DNA of 64,000 nucleotides from positions 376,501-440,500 of the forward strand of contig JAKOGI010000122.1 in the NCBI GenBank assembly GCA_029747015.1. Reading direction: 5' to 3'. The notes beneath the pieces were generated by a model. That model was not told the origin of the DNA and did not search any database. It saw only the letters and a program-made list of their open reading frames with translations. Position numbers and translations under genes: made by a program. The DNA is from Carnegiea gigantea (taxonomy: Eukaryota; Streptophyta; Magnoliopsida; Caryophyllales; Cactaceae). Every line of letters begins with the position of its first letter. Position 1 is the stretch's first letter. Below, piece after piece: positions 21,593 through 32,576 of the stretch.

Positions 21593-23033
21593 TGATAGTT
21601 TTGAGAGTACACTAACACAAGAGGGAGTGAATTGTGTTGGCCGATTTTTCAGAGTTTCTGGAAACACCCTCAAGAACAGTTCGGACAGAGTGTTTGCAAT
21701 AAACCAGAAACAGAATAGCAGCTGAAAGCAAACAAAATGCACATGGTGTTTTTTACGTGGAAAACACCTCTGGCCCAACTGAGGTGAAAAACCACAACCG
21801 ACCCCTATAGGATTTTCACACACTTCCACTATACGGGCCAAATACGTTATAGAAGTAACCTACACCGTTACAAATGTAACACTCACTTAACCGTCTACCT
21901 CAAGACCAGTTACACCATGTCCAAAGTCTCCCTAGACTTGGACACACTCAATTCTCACTAATGAACGGAGAAAATGAAATGAACACCTCACTTTAAGTGC
22001 TTCTAAATAAGCGGGTGTAAGGTACAATTGAGCGCCTCGTATGCCAATGAAGAAGCCTCGACTTTTGCATACACTTTGAAGGTTTTTCTTTCTAAAAATA
22101 TGACTCACAAAGCACATTTAATCCCTTGAAAAATCGTGAGCAATGCTGAGGTAGAAAAGTTTCTTAAATAAGAGAGTGTATATAGGATAAAACAATATTA
22201 AATTTTTGTGTGCTTGTGCTGCAAGACTTGGTAACTCACCCACTAACAACTTGAGCCGCAAGGATAAATGAGTTCCACAAATTTCCAACTGCCAAGCCCA
22301 CAATTTTCTTCACCTATTAGCCACATTCTAAAAATAGGAGTTGTTTTACTTGGTAAAAAATTCACCCCAAAAAGTAGGCTAAAAACTCTCCACAATATAT
22401 TTTTTTTTCAAAGCTAAAAATAACTCTTTTGGACTCAACGGCCACAGAAGGTATATCTCAGACGTTTCAAAAACATGAGCCCAAAAATCAAGGAAAAATC
22501 GTGAAATTCAGTTTTGACTTAAAAACACTCTGAACCCTGTTTCCAGAACTGGTCTGAGACAGTGTTCTGAGATATCTCAGAAACCATTCAGAATAAATGT
22601 TGAATCAAGACCTTCTAATTGGCATAGTAATAAGAATCTAAGAAAACAAAATAAGTACCAAACCAATGACTCTTGTTAATCAGTTGGACAGCTTGTATAC
22701 GATTTGACTTGTCGCTCCAAATGCTTTGACGCTTCTCAGAATTGTTCCTTGAGCTGTTCTAAAGTACTCCATGTTCTTTGATGCTCCTTGGGTCCTTGCC
22801 AGTCAGCTGCTTTGAAGAACTGTTCCTAGAACTGTTCTGAATCGATATTCTGAAACACATGTACTTTCCAGCAACTGTTCTAAGACACTGTTCTCAAACA
22901 CTTATTGATCAAGCAAGATATTTCAAAAATGTTTTCCGGATCCTGTCAACAACACATAACTCAAGCACAACCATATAGAGCATTACATTTGTGTTTGTTA
23001 TCATCAAAACCTCATATAAGTATGAGGTCAACA
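21593..23033 (-). repeat. 3' LTR of copia element B
   Basis: In element sense it begins TGTTGACCTCATACTTATAT and ends AACTATCA, matching the 5' LTR. In the first 210 bp at its left edge I count roughly 20 differences from the other LTR (about 90 percent identity there by eye), so the insertion is not recent. It carries a perfect 18-bp palindrome at 22565-22582 and several AGAACNGTTCT-like words. A TATA-like sequence for the minus strand lies near 22178-22186. Confidence 0.9.
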
Positions 23034-23046
23034 ATTTCCCTCTTTT
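23034..23046 (-). other. Polypurine tract of element B, next to the 3' LTR
   Basis: In sense it reads AAAAAGAGGGAAAT, directly before the LTR. It would prime plus-strand DNA synthesis. Confidence 0.75.
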
Positions 23047-23146
23047 TGATAATGACAAACCAAATGACCATATTGACATAAAAGAGAAAAAATTTTAAGA
23101 AGTCAACTTAATCCAAGTCAAACTAAAACAATCATGGTCATGCCTA

Positions 23147-23159
23147 TCTTCCCCCTTTT
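23147..23159 (-). other. Second polypurine tract of element B
   Basis: In sense it reads AAAAGGGGGAAGATA, about 110 bp upstream of the first. Element A has the equivalent pair (near 37892 and 38069). Multiple polypurine tracts are a feature I recall for Sireviruses. Confidence 0.55.
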
Positions 23160-23487
23160 GACATCATCGAAAAAGGTGGTCAGATCAAACAGAGAGAATC
23201 AGGTTGTTTGTAATCATCACCACTTGGGTTATGGAAGAAAACAGCCTGTGATACACTCAAGTATATGGTACGTTAATGATATTGGCCATCCGAGTCACGC
23301 ACAAATAAATAACAACAGGAAGACAAGCATGGCACAGCATTAAAGCAGATCCAACCAAGATTAGCATAAACCATTGTCAGTTAAAAAGCACAATCAGATA
23401 GTGAAAAATAGTTGTTGAGAACAGGGTGGAGAATAAGAGTAAAAACAACGAATAGAACAAGGTAGGAAACAGGGGGCAGAAACAGGT

Positions 23488-25494
23488 TCAGGAAGGAGGA
23501 CAGGACAATTGGGCCGTGAGGGCAGTGATGGCAGATAGTAGATCCTCATAGCACTTGGCATTCAGAGCCTTCACCTCTGCAAGAGCCGCCTTGACCTCAA
23601 AGATCTCATCCTTCAGCCGGTTTCAGTCCTACGGCAAAGTATCCAGTGAAGTGCCACTAGAGGAAGAACCAGAATCAGGGGTGAAGGGTATTCGGGGCCC
23701 ATGTTCGGAACCAACAGTCTCACCTTTTGCAATCTTGAACCCACAACTGATCAGGGTGCTGCTAACTATCTCATCTGTCACTTACACCCCTACGTTCTTC
23801 TGTAAAGAAATCCCAAAGTGCTCAAATACTGAGGTTAGGAGAAAACCATACCCCAGGTCCTGTTCCCTAGCCGTGTTTACAATGCGGGAGATATGACTGA
23901 TCATGATGGATGGTAGGTTGATCTGCTCCCCCAGGACCAGGAGATCGAGAAGGCACTGATCCATTGCATCCGCAAGGTTACGCCTTTGGCCCCGGGGGAT
24001 GATGTTTTTGATGATAAACCATAAGAGCAACCGGTAACAAGGTGTCATCTCCCCTTTCTTGACTGACCGGGGTGTTTTCAAACATGGTTGTTGACTCAAC
24101 CTTTGAGTCAATTGGTGCAATCTCTCAGCTTCGAGCATTGTCTTGTCTTCTCTCACATACACCCCAAAGCCCACAACAGGAACTCCTAAGATTTCCCCAA
24201 TTCCTTAGCATTGAACTGCAATCTTTTCCCATTGACCACACTTATCACCACACCATTGGTGACATTACGGTTGGCATAGAATTTTGCCAAATCAGGTATT
24301 GAACACCCTCTCTGCCCTGGGCTTTAAGTTTATCCAAGAACATCTCCAGGCCCTGATCGTGAAAATAAGTAACTTTACAATTTTGCCCCGTACGACACTC
24401 TTTTGGAGAAAATGGGCAACTTTGGTTGCTGTGGTCATAGTTGTTTTGACTTTCTTGGATTTGGGTTTATCAGGCTTGGCTTCTATAGGCACCTATTGGG
24501 GCACCTGGTCAGAAGTAGCCTTTCTCTTTGATGAGGCTCTTTTGGAGGAAGGCTTCTCAGATGGAGTGGAGGCAGGCACCTGTTTGGAAGCCTGGTCGGC
24601 AGGAGCCTTTCCTTTGTCTTTGGCTGCTGTGTTACCAGGGGAGGAAACAATCTCCTCAATTTCTAATTCTTCAAGCACCTGTTCTGGCACTTGTTCTAAA
24701 ACAGCCTTCCTTTTGGTTGGAGTGTTCTGGGTTTTTTCTGAAGGAGACTGGGTGGATTTCTTGGTAGATTTGGCAGAGGGTTTTATAATAGGTGGTTTAG
24801 TTACTTCTTTTGGCTGAGAAGAGACAGAGGGTGTATCAGAACTGCAGGTTCGAAGTCTACGAACAGGTGAAGAAACAGGTTTGGAAGTGGTGGTTTTAAA
24901 CCGACGTCTAGGGCCCCATTCATCCGGTCTAGTTTTCTAGAAGGGCTGAGGTTGGAGGACCTCTATGGTTGAATCAAGCCCATCACTGTTAATCTCCTCA
25001 AGATCTTCCATCCGATCCAGATTAATGAAGGGGTCATCCAATCTGTCAAGGAAAACAAGCGCAGGCCCCGTTCGGGCTTCACCCGGTTTAGAACCAGGTC
25101 CAGGCCCTGTTTGAGCCGTGTCTACTTTAAGAACACCGTCAAATACAGTTTGACCTGCACCGGGTTCAAGAACACCCTTAGACCCAGTTGGTTCCACATC
25201 AGGCTCAAACAACACCAAATCCCACCCAAATTCAGAAGGAACATCACCCAGTTTCATCCCTACCGTTCGTAAATCAAGACTTTTCAAAAAACCAAAGATT
25301 ATAGGAATAATTGGCAAAGGGGAAAGGAAATTGAACCCCGTGCCTCTGACCGGTGCCGGTCTTACAGTCGCTGACAAGGACAGAGATGGAGAAGCTGGCG
25401 GAGACGCCATGCGAGATCGTTTTAGCGCCGGTCGTCGAGCTTGAGATGATGATGGTTGACGCTTGAAGGAGGAATGGCTGCCGCAGGTCATCAC
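23488..25494 (-). pseudogene. Third ORF of copia element B (putative plant transposon protein domain)
   Basis: It starts at ATG 25494, matching the start of the homologous ORF in element A, and ends at TGA 23488, giving about 660 residues. Order: a basic Ser/Pro-rich N-terminus; IFGFLKSLDLRTVGMKLG; a Pro/Gly/Thr-rich acidic linker; a Lys/Ser-rich basic stretch; a globular domain (about 23782-24300) with GFGVYVREDKTM, LLLWFIIKNIIPRGQ and QINLPSIMISHISRIV; and a C-terminal coiled coil. The globular part resembles the family annotated as putative plant transposon protein (PF20167 as I remember). Function is unknown; related positions in Sireviruses are called env-like, but I see no signal peptide or membrane segment. 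Stops near 24937, 24490 and 24290 break it. Confidence 0.75.
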
Positions 25495-25950
25495 CAGTGC
25501 TGCTGGGTTTGAGAGAGAGAAGAGCTAGGGTTTCGAGTGTTGAAGGTGGAGAGAAGGAGAAGGAATCGAACGTTTTTGAGGGAAGAGGAAGAGAGATTTT
25601 TGGGATGTGGTGCCGAGAAGAAGGGGAAGTGGGAAATTTAAGTCTCCCAGCCGCTTCTTACTTGGGAAGGTGGAAGAGAAAATAAAGTCCAACAACTGAA
25701 AAAAAACTACCTGATTCGCGCAAAGTGATAAACAGTGGCCATACCTGTTCTTGTCGCTTGTTTTTGCTGTCAGTTGCTCGGTAACATAGGACAATAAGGG
25801 CAATATCACCAGACCTCAACGATTGTCAGCAGGTTATAATCCACACATGTGCTAATTCTAGCACGAAAATTTGACTGCATCTAATGAATCAAGATGTTTG
25901 ACCTGAAAAACCATTTAACTAGATAAGTATTAGGGGTTAATTAAGCATGC

Positions 25951-27537
25951 TCAAGTTGTTTTAATTAAACCCAATTCAAGTATGTTCTTCTCAAACTATT
26001 CTCTACTTAGTGCCTTCGTAAAAATATCAGCAATTTGCTTATTAGTGGCACAAAAATTCATTAAAACCAAGCCCTTTTCAACATTGTCTCTCAAAAAGTG
26101 ATGACGAATGTCAATATGTTTAGTTCTTTTATGTTGACATGAGTTTTTGGAAATATTAATTACACTTGTATTATCACAAAATATGGGAATGCATCCCGTG
26201 TCAATATAAAAATCCTTGAGTTGTTGGCTTATTCACAACAGTTGAGCACAACAAGAAGTAGCTGTAACATATTCATCTTCTGCTGTGGACATGGCAACTG
26301 AGTGTTGTTTCTTTGTTGCCCAAGATACCAAACAGGGTCCAAGAAAATGAGCCATACCTGAGGTGCTTTTCCTATCAACCAAGGAACCTGCACAGTCAGC
26401 ATCAGCATACCCAACAAGATTAAAGTTGCACCCTCGAGGATACCATAAAGCTAAGTCAGGAGTATGTTTTAAATATCTTAGAATCCGTTTAACAGCCTTT
26501 AAATGAGTTTCTTTTGACTTTGACTGAAAATGGGCACACAAACCAACACTAAAAATAATGTCAGGTCTACTGGCGGTTAGATACAGAAGCGACCTTATCA
26601 TACCCCTATAGAATTTTTCTTCAACTGAGGGACTCCCATCATCCATTACCAACCGAGTTGAGGGAGAGATGGGAGTATCTATAGGCTTGGCCGATTCCAT
26701 TCCAAACCGCTTAATTAATTCCTTGACATATTTTTATTGATGTATCATAGTTCCGTTTGAAGTTTGCTTGATTTGCAAGCCTAAGAAGAAATTAAGCTCG
26801 CCCATCATGCTCATTTCAAACTCACTCCTCATCAATTTTGAAAACTCATCACACAAATCATTGTGAGTTGCACCAAATATAATGTCATCGACATATACTT
26901 GGACAATCAACAAATGTTCGCCCTTAGATTTTAGAAACAAGATATTATCAACCTTGCCCCTTTTAAAACCATTTTGAATTAAAAAGTTTGACAATCGTTC
27001 ATACCAAGCTCTAGGAGCTTGTTTTAAACCATAAAGTGCTTTTTCAAGTTTGAAAACATGGTTAGGAAATTCATAATTTTCAAACCTAGGGGGTTGGCTT
27101 ACATACACCTCTTCCTTTAGGTATCCGTTAAGGACTGCACTTTTGACGTCCATTTGGTATAGCTTTATCTCCATGTAAGCTGCAAAAGCTACCAAAATGC
27201 GGATAGCTTCAATCCTTGCAACGGGTGCAAAGGTTTCTTCATAATCAATTCCCTCTTCTTGGTTGTACCCTTGAACCACTAGCCGAGCCTTGTTCCGAGT
27301 GACTGTTTCGAACTCATCCAGCTTGTTTCGGAACACCCACTTGGTGCTGATGATTGATCTGTCCTTTGGCCCTGGTATGAGGTGCCACACCTTGTTCCTT
27401 TCAAACTGATGTAGCTCCTCTTGCATTGCAATAACCCAGTCAGAATCTGTAAGAGCTTCATGAACACTTTTTGGCTCAATGTCAGAGAGAAAAGCACGGA
27501 AAGCACAAAAGTTTTTAAGTTTAGATCTAGTTTGCAC
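25951..27537 (-). pseudogene. Copia element B reverse transcriptase and RNase H
   Basis: RT (26734-27537) shows the copia order: [64 protein letters not shown] and the intact YVDD box in [12 protein letters not shown]. RNase H (26233-26700 and on to TGA at 25951) has GYADADCAGSLVDRKSTSG and a later CDNTS segment, the usual acidic residues. Breaks: a stop near 26730 between RT and RNase H, TGA at 26230 where element A has Trp, and TAG near 25990 where A has Gln. These enzymes would copy the RNA genome into DNA and remove the template. Confidence 0.9.
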
Positions 27538-27591
27538 TCTTATATGAATGTCAGATAAGATTTGGTCAAGGGGGTGTGAACTTTGGTGCTT

Positions 27592-28710
27592 TCAAGGTCG
27601 TGGAGTAAGTGGGTCCACAGACACGCTTTCTACTCTTGCTGGAATACTCGGTGAAACAGGTTCTGAACCTGTTCTGGAGCCTATTCCCAGGCCTGTTCTG
27701 GAGCCTATTCTCAAATTTGTTCGTGGAGAATTGGGTTGAGTGGGCTGGTTTTGTTCCAAAATGGGTTCAACAATGCTTCCCCCTGATTGGTTTAAACCTT
27801 GCCCACCTTCCACATTATCAGCTCCAGGACTTGGTTCACCTCCAGGAGACTTACCTTTCTTATGCATGGAATGAGTGAGCAACAAATCTCTCCTTACAAG
27901 GCCCAGTTCGAACTCTGCATCCTGTGCATCATTCTCAACAAGGGAGTTATTTTCATCAAACAGCACATGCACACTCTCTTCAACACACAAGGTTCGTTTG
28001 TTAAACACTTTGTATGCCTTACTGTGTGAGAAGTACCCCAAAAATATTGCCTTATCACTCCTTGGGTCAAACTTTCCCAAGGCATCCTTCCTATTATTAT
28101 GCACATAACATTTGCAACCAAACACTCTCAAATGCATAATATTAGGTCTCCTACCTTTGAAAAGTTCATAAGGAGTCTTGTTGAGAATGGGTCTAATCAT
28201 ACATCTATTGATAATGTAACAAGATGTATTTAATGCTTCCGCCGCAAAGTTTCTGGGAAGACCACTAGTAATAAGCATTGTTCTAGTCATGTCTTCTAGA
28301 GTATGATTTTTACGTTCTATCACCCCGTTCTGTTGGGGTGTTCTTGGGGCAGAAAAATTATGATCAACACCATGTTCATTACAATAGTCAATAAAGCTCG
28401 AATTTTCAAATTCTTTACCATGATCAGACCTTAGACAAACCAATGAGTGCCCTACTCTCTTTTCAGTCCTTTTAAGAAACACAAGAAATTTTTCAAAAGT
28501 TTCATCTTTGGAAGCCAAAAACAAAGTCCATATAAAACGAGAGTAATCATCCACTATCACAAGCACATAACTCTTCCCATCTCTACTTGTGATCCTCATA
28601 GGACCACACAAATCAACATGTAGCATCTCAAGAGGTCGGGTAGTGCTAACACAGTTTTTCAGTTTAAAAGAAGTTCTGACTTGTTTACCCCTAACACAAG
28701 CGTCACACAC
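27592..28710 (-). pseudogene. Copia element B integrase (gene part of gag-pol)
   Basis: It opens with CDACVRGKQVRTSF, the end of the GAG-pre-integrase/zinc region. The catalytic core follows with the Asp of HVDLCGPM, the Asp of LRSDHGKEFEN and the Glu of NGVIERKNH, so all DDE residues are present. The C-terminal part holds GYFSHSKAYKVFN. A Pro/Gly/Ser-rich linker follows, containing a 24-bp tandem repeat. A frame break near 28740 separates it from the protease. Integrase would insert the cDNA into the host genome with a 5-bp stagger, matching the CTCGT duplication of this element. Confidence 0.88.
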
Positions 28711-28858
28711 CTTGTCATCATTGTATTTGATGGAAGGTGGGCCGACTACTAGGTTTTTAGAAAACAGGTTTCTTCAAAAGAGAGAGACTCGTATGACCTA
28801 GTCTCTTGTGCCAAAGCATAACATCATCATTTAAAGCACTTAAACAAGTTAGATTATT

Positions 28859-29263
28859 TTAGGAAAGTGAAAGAATACACACTTTATATACATTTTTGTG
28901 TCGCTTCCCCCTCAACACAACATCTCCTGTATTGATATTGACAACCAAGTATTGTTTTGAAGAAAACACCACTAGGTTATCTTTATCACATAGTTGGGAC
29001 ACATTAAGTAGATTATATTGTAAACCATCCACAAGATATACATCGTTAATTGAATGGGAGAATGACTCATCTATCTTACATAAACCGACAATTGTCCCTG
29101 ATTTGCCATTTCCAAATGCCATACTCCCTCCATCAGAGGCTGTAAGTGAGAGAAAGTTTGATTTTTCACCAGTCATATGTCGTGAGCAACCACTGTCCAC
29201 ATACCACAGTTCGTTGTTTGCTGGGTTGTTTGCTTGGTTGTTCCCTCTCACTTTAGCCTGCAA
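28859..29263 (-). pseudogene. Copia element B aspartic protease
   Basis: It contains LWYVDSGCSRHMTG, the DSG active-site motif of copia proteases. VYLVDGLQYNLLNVSQLCD and VVLRGKRHKNVYKV follow, the usual C-terminal part before the GAG-pre-integrase domain. It ends in a stop at 28859, where element A reads on with QNHLTCLSALDD. It would process the Gag-Pol polyprotein. Confidence 0.88.
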
Positions 29264-29449
29264 AACAAATTAGGGGTTAGTTTTGGGAACCCAGATCCAC
29301 TTAGGTCCCATTCCCTTAGATATGCAAATCTCATCTTTTCTAACCCATATTTGTTTTACATAAATCATGTTTCTTTCCATGGCATACTTTCTTGAGGGAC
29401 AAGTATAACGATAATGACCCGTTTTACCATAGTGAAAACAAATAATATT

Positions 29450-31078
29450 TTCTTATAGTCCCACATATTTTCTGTTTACTGGGTAAACAATTCGTTTAGT
29501 CACAAAACCTAGTCCCTTCTTATTCCGGTTATGATGTGTATTCAGCCATTTAAGCGCTTCTGAGGAACTGTTCCAGCGCCTGTTTACAGTGAGGCCAGAT
29601 TCGGCCTTTTTTAGCTTTTCAAGTAATTGGCTAGTTTCACAGACCAAGGACTCTATCCTTTATTTCAGCTGAAGAGACTGACTTTCCAGCTTTGAAAGAT
29701 CACTGTTAAACACTTTTTCTCTCACACTCAAGGTTTCTTTAAGTTTATTAAGGTCTTCATACAAAATAAGGGTCTCTTCATCCACTTTAAGTCTTTCATT
29801 TTTAAGAATCTCATTTGTATGTTCAAGCTTCCTAACATCCCTTTTTAAATCAGAACAAACATCTTTTAGCATGCAATTTTCAGCATTAATAGCATCACTT
29901 TCATCCATCAACGTGAATAGCAATTCCTCAAGTTTTGTTTTGTTAAGACCACGTACCTTTCCCTTGAGTTGGGATAGACTATCCACTGGCTCATCATCCG
30001 AATTTGATTCACTCCTGGCCATGAGTGCTACAACAGCTTCTTCTTCTTCAGAGGCCTCATCGTCTTCTGTAGTGTCACCCCAAGCCGCCAGCATTGCCAT
30101 TGAGAATCGCCTTGCAGAACTGTTCCCAAACTGTTTTTTGCCTTGTTTCCGGAACTGTTCTGTCTCCTGTTCTTCCTTTAGTAGAGGACAGTTCTTCATA
30201 ATGTGGTCATGTTTGCCACACTTGAAACACCCAGTGAACTGCTCTCGTTCATTGCTTCTGGGCTTGCTGAAGTTCTTCTTTTTGGAGTTCTCTTTGGCCT
30301 TCTTGAAGAACTTCTTGAATTTTCGGGTGATCATGACCATTTCTTCTTCATCAAGGTCCGAACCATCCTCTTCCAAGGCCTTTAGAGCAAGGCCTCGGTC
30401 TCTCTTGGTCTCCTCTTTCAGCTGAGAGCTTCTTCTAAGCTCATAAGTTTGGGGATTGCCGATGAGCTCGTCCAAGGAGATTTTGTTCATATCCTTGTCC
30501 TCTTGAATGGCTGTGACTTTCGCCTCCCATGACTGTGGCAAAAATTGTAGGATTTTTCTTACCAATTCCTTAGTGGTGAAGGACTTTCCTAATGATTTTA
30601 GCTCATTAATAATATGGATGAAGTAGGTATACATCTCCATCACCATTTCTTTATCATCCATTTCAAATAGCTGATACTGCCTCATAAGAAGCTCAATTCT
30701 TGATTGCTTCACTTGATTTGTGCCTTCATGAGCTACTTGGAGGGCATCCCAAATTTCTTTGACTGACTTGCACTCAGAAATACGAGTGTACTCATCAGGA
30801 CCAAGGCCAAAATACAAGAGCTTTTTGGCCTTTGCATTCTTTTCCATCATCTTAAAATCTTCGGTATTGAATTCCTGAGGCTCCTCGGGAACCATATTCC
30901 CATCTCTGATTGCCTTTTTGGGAATGCGTGGATCATTCTTGATGATCATCCATAATTCATAATCATCAGCTTGAACATAGTTTTCCATGCGATTCTTCCA
31001 CCAACTATAATGTTGACCATCAAAATATGGTGGATGAGTCACAGATTGACTCTCAAGCATTCCCTGTGGTGTACTCAT
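29450..31078 (-). pseudogene. Copia element B gag
   Basis: The 472-residue frame from ATG 31078 (MSTPQGMLESQS) to TAA 29660 is the longest clean ORF in the window. Order: N-terminal domain with YSWWKNRMENYVQ; the retrotransposon Gag core with MRQYQLFEMDDKE and KILQFLPQSWEAKV; a basic stretch; a CCHC knuckle CFKCGKHDHIMKNC near residue 290; an acidic linker; and a long coiled coil. After the TAA the frame continues to 29453 (NSSSEALKWLN), then a second stop where element A has Gln, then a degenerate second knuckle (CFHYGKTGHYRYTC, with His replacing a Cys). The coiled coil and large size fit Sirevirus gag. Confidence 0.9.
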
Positions 31079-31120
31079 CTTCTAGGATCTCTTAAGGTGT
31101 TAGCCTTTAAATGAGAACCT

Positions 31121-31132
31121 GCTCTGATACCA
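31121..31132 (-). other. Primer binding site of element B (tRNA-Met)
   Basis: The minus strand reads TGGTATCAGAGC, two bases after the end of the 5' LTR. This is a perfect 12-nt match to the 3' end complement of initiator tRNA-Met. Confidence 0.92.
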
Positions 31133-31134
31133 CC

Positions 31135-32576
31135 TGATAGTTTTGAGAGTACATGAACACAAGAGGGGGGATGAATTGTGTTGGCCGATTTTTCAGAGTT
31201 TCTTGAAACACCCTCAAGAACAGTTCGGACAGAGTGTTTCCAGTGAACTAGAAACGGAATAGCAGCGAAAAGTAAACAAAATGCACACGGTGTTTTTTGC
31301 ATGGAAAACACCTCTGGCCCAACTGAGGTGAAAAACCACGACCTACCCCCTTAGGATTTTCACACACTTCCACTATATGGGCCAAGTACGTTGCAGAAGT
31401 AACCTACACCATTACAAATATAACACTCACTTAACCGTCTACCCCAAGATAAGTTACACCATGTCCAAAGTCTCCCTAGACTTGGACACACTCAATTCTC
31501 AATGATGAAAGGAGAAAATGAAATGAACACCTCATTTAAGTGCCTCTAAATAAGCGGGTGTAAGGTACAATTGAGCGCCTAGTATGCCAATGAAGAAGCC
31601 TCAACTTTTGCATACACTTTGAAGGCTTTTCTTTATGAAAATATGACTCACAAAGCACATTTAATCCCTTGAAAAACCGTAAGCAATGCTGAGGTAGAAA
31701 CGTTTCTTAAATAAGAGAATGTATGTGGGATAAAACAATATTAAATTTTTGTGTGCTTATGCCGCAAGACTTGGTAACTCACCCACTAACAACTTAAGCT
31801 GCAAGGATAAATGAGTACCACAAATTTCCAATAGCCAAGCCTGCAATTTTATCGACCTATTAGCCACATTCTAAAAATAGGAGTTGTTTTACTTGGCGAA
31901 AAATTCATCCTAAAAAGTAGGCTTAAAACTCTCCACAATATTTTTTTTTTCAAAAGCCAAAAATAAATCTTTTGGACTCAACGGCTACAGAAGGTATATC
32001 TCAGACGTTTCAAAAATGTTAGCCTAAAAATCAAGGAAAAATCGTGAAATTCAGTTTTGGCTTAAAAACACTCTGAGCCCTGTTCCTAGAACTGGTCTGA
32101 GACAGTATTCTTAGATATCTCAAAAACCATTCAAAGTAAATGTTCAATCAAGACCTTCTAATTGGCATAGTAACAAGAATCTGAGAAAACAAAATAAGTA
32201 CCAAACCAATGACTCTTGTTAATCAGCTGGACAGCTTGTATACGATTTGACTTGTCGCTCCAAATGCTTTGACGCTTTTCAGAACTGTTCCTTGAGCTGT
32301 TTTGAAGTACTCCATGTTCTTTGATACTCCTTGGGTCCTTGCCAGTTAGCTGCTTTGAAGAACTGTTCCTAGAACTGTTCTGAACCGATATTCTGAAACA
32401 CATGTACTTTCCAGCAACTGTTCTAAGACACTGTTCTCAAACACTTATTGATCAAGCAAGATATTTCAAAAATGTTTTCCGGATCTTGTCAATAACACAT
32501 AACTCAAGCACAACCATATAGAGCATTACATTTGCGTTTGTTATCATCAAAACCTTATATAAGTATGAGGTCAACA
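31135..32576 (-). repeat. 5' LTR of copia element B
   Basis: Partner of 21593-23033, with the same termini (TGTTGACC... and ...AACTATCA in sense). It carries the clustered AGAACTGTTC words. The 18-bp palindrome seen in the 3' LTR is degraded here, near 32105. It drives transcription leftwards into gag. Confidence 0.9.

Larger units (their letters stand above)
21593..32576 (-). mobile_element. Ty1/copia retrotransposon B (Sirevirus-like), structurally complete
   Basis: LTRs of 1,441 and 1,442 bp at 21593-23033 (3') and 31135-32576 (5') flank a perfect tRNA-Met primer site, gag, pol, a third ORF and two polypurine tracts on the minus strand. A perfect 5-bp target duplication CTCGT lies at 21588-21592 and 32577-32581. 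The protease, integrase and RT catalytic motifs are all present. Stops at Gln and Trp positions and frameshifts in pol and the third ORF mean this copy is probably not autonomous now. It inserted into the gag C-terminal region of element A, a relative in the opposite orientation, so it is the younger of the two. Confidence 0.92.

Noticed and set aside
24284..24817. Plus-strand ORF of 177 codons
   Set aside because: It is antisense to the third ORF of copia element B, whose minus-strand frame aligns with element A.
23488..25494. Retroviral envelope gene in copia B
   Set aside because: No signal peptide, transmembrane helix or glycosylated ectodomain pattern is seen; the domain matches a different plant transposon family.
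29871..30425. Plus-strand ORF of 184 codons
   Set aside because: It is antisense to the clear gag frame of element B with zinc knuckle.
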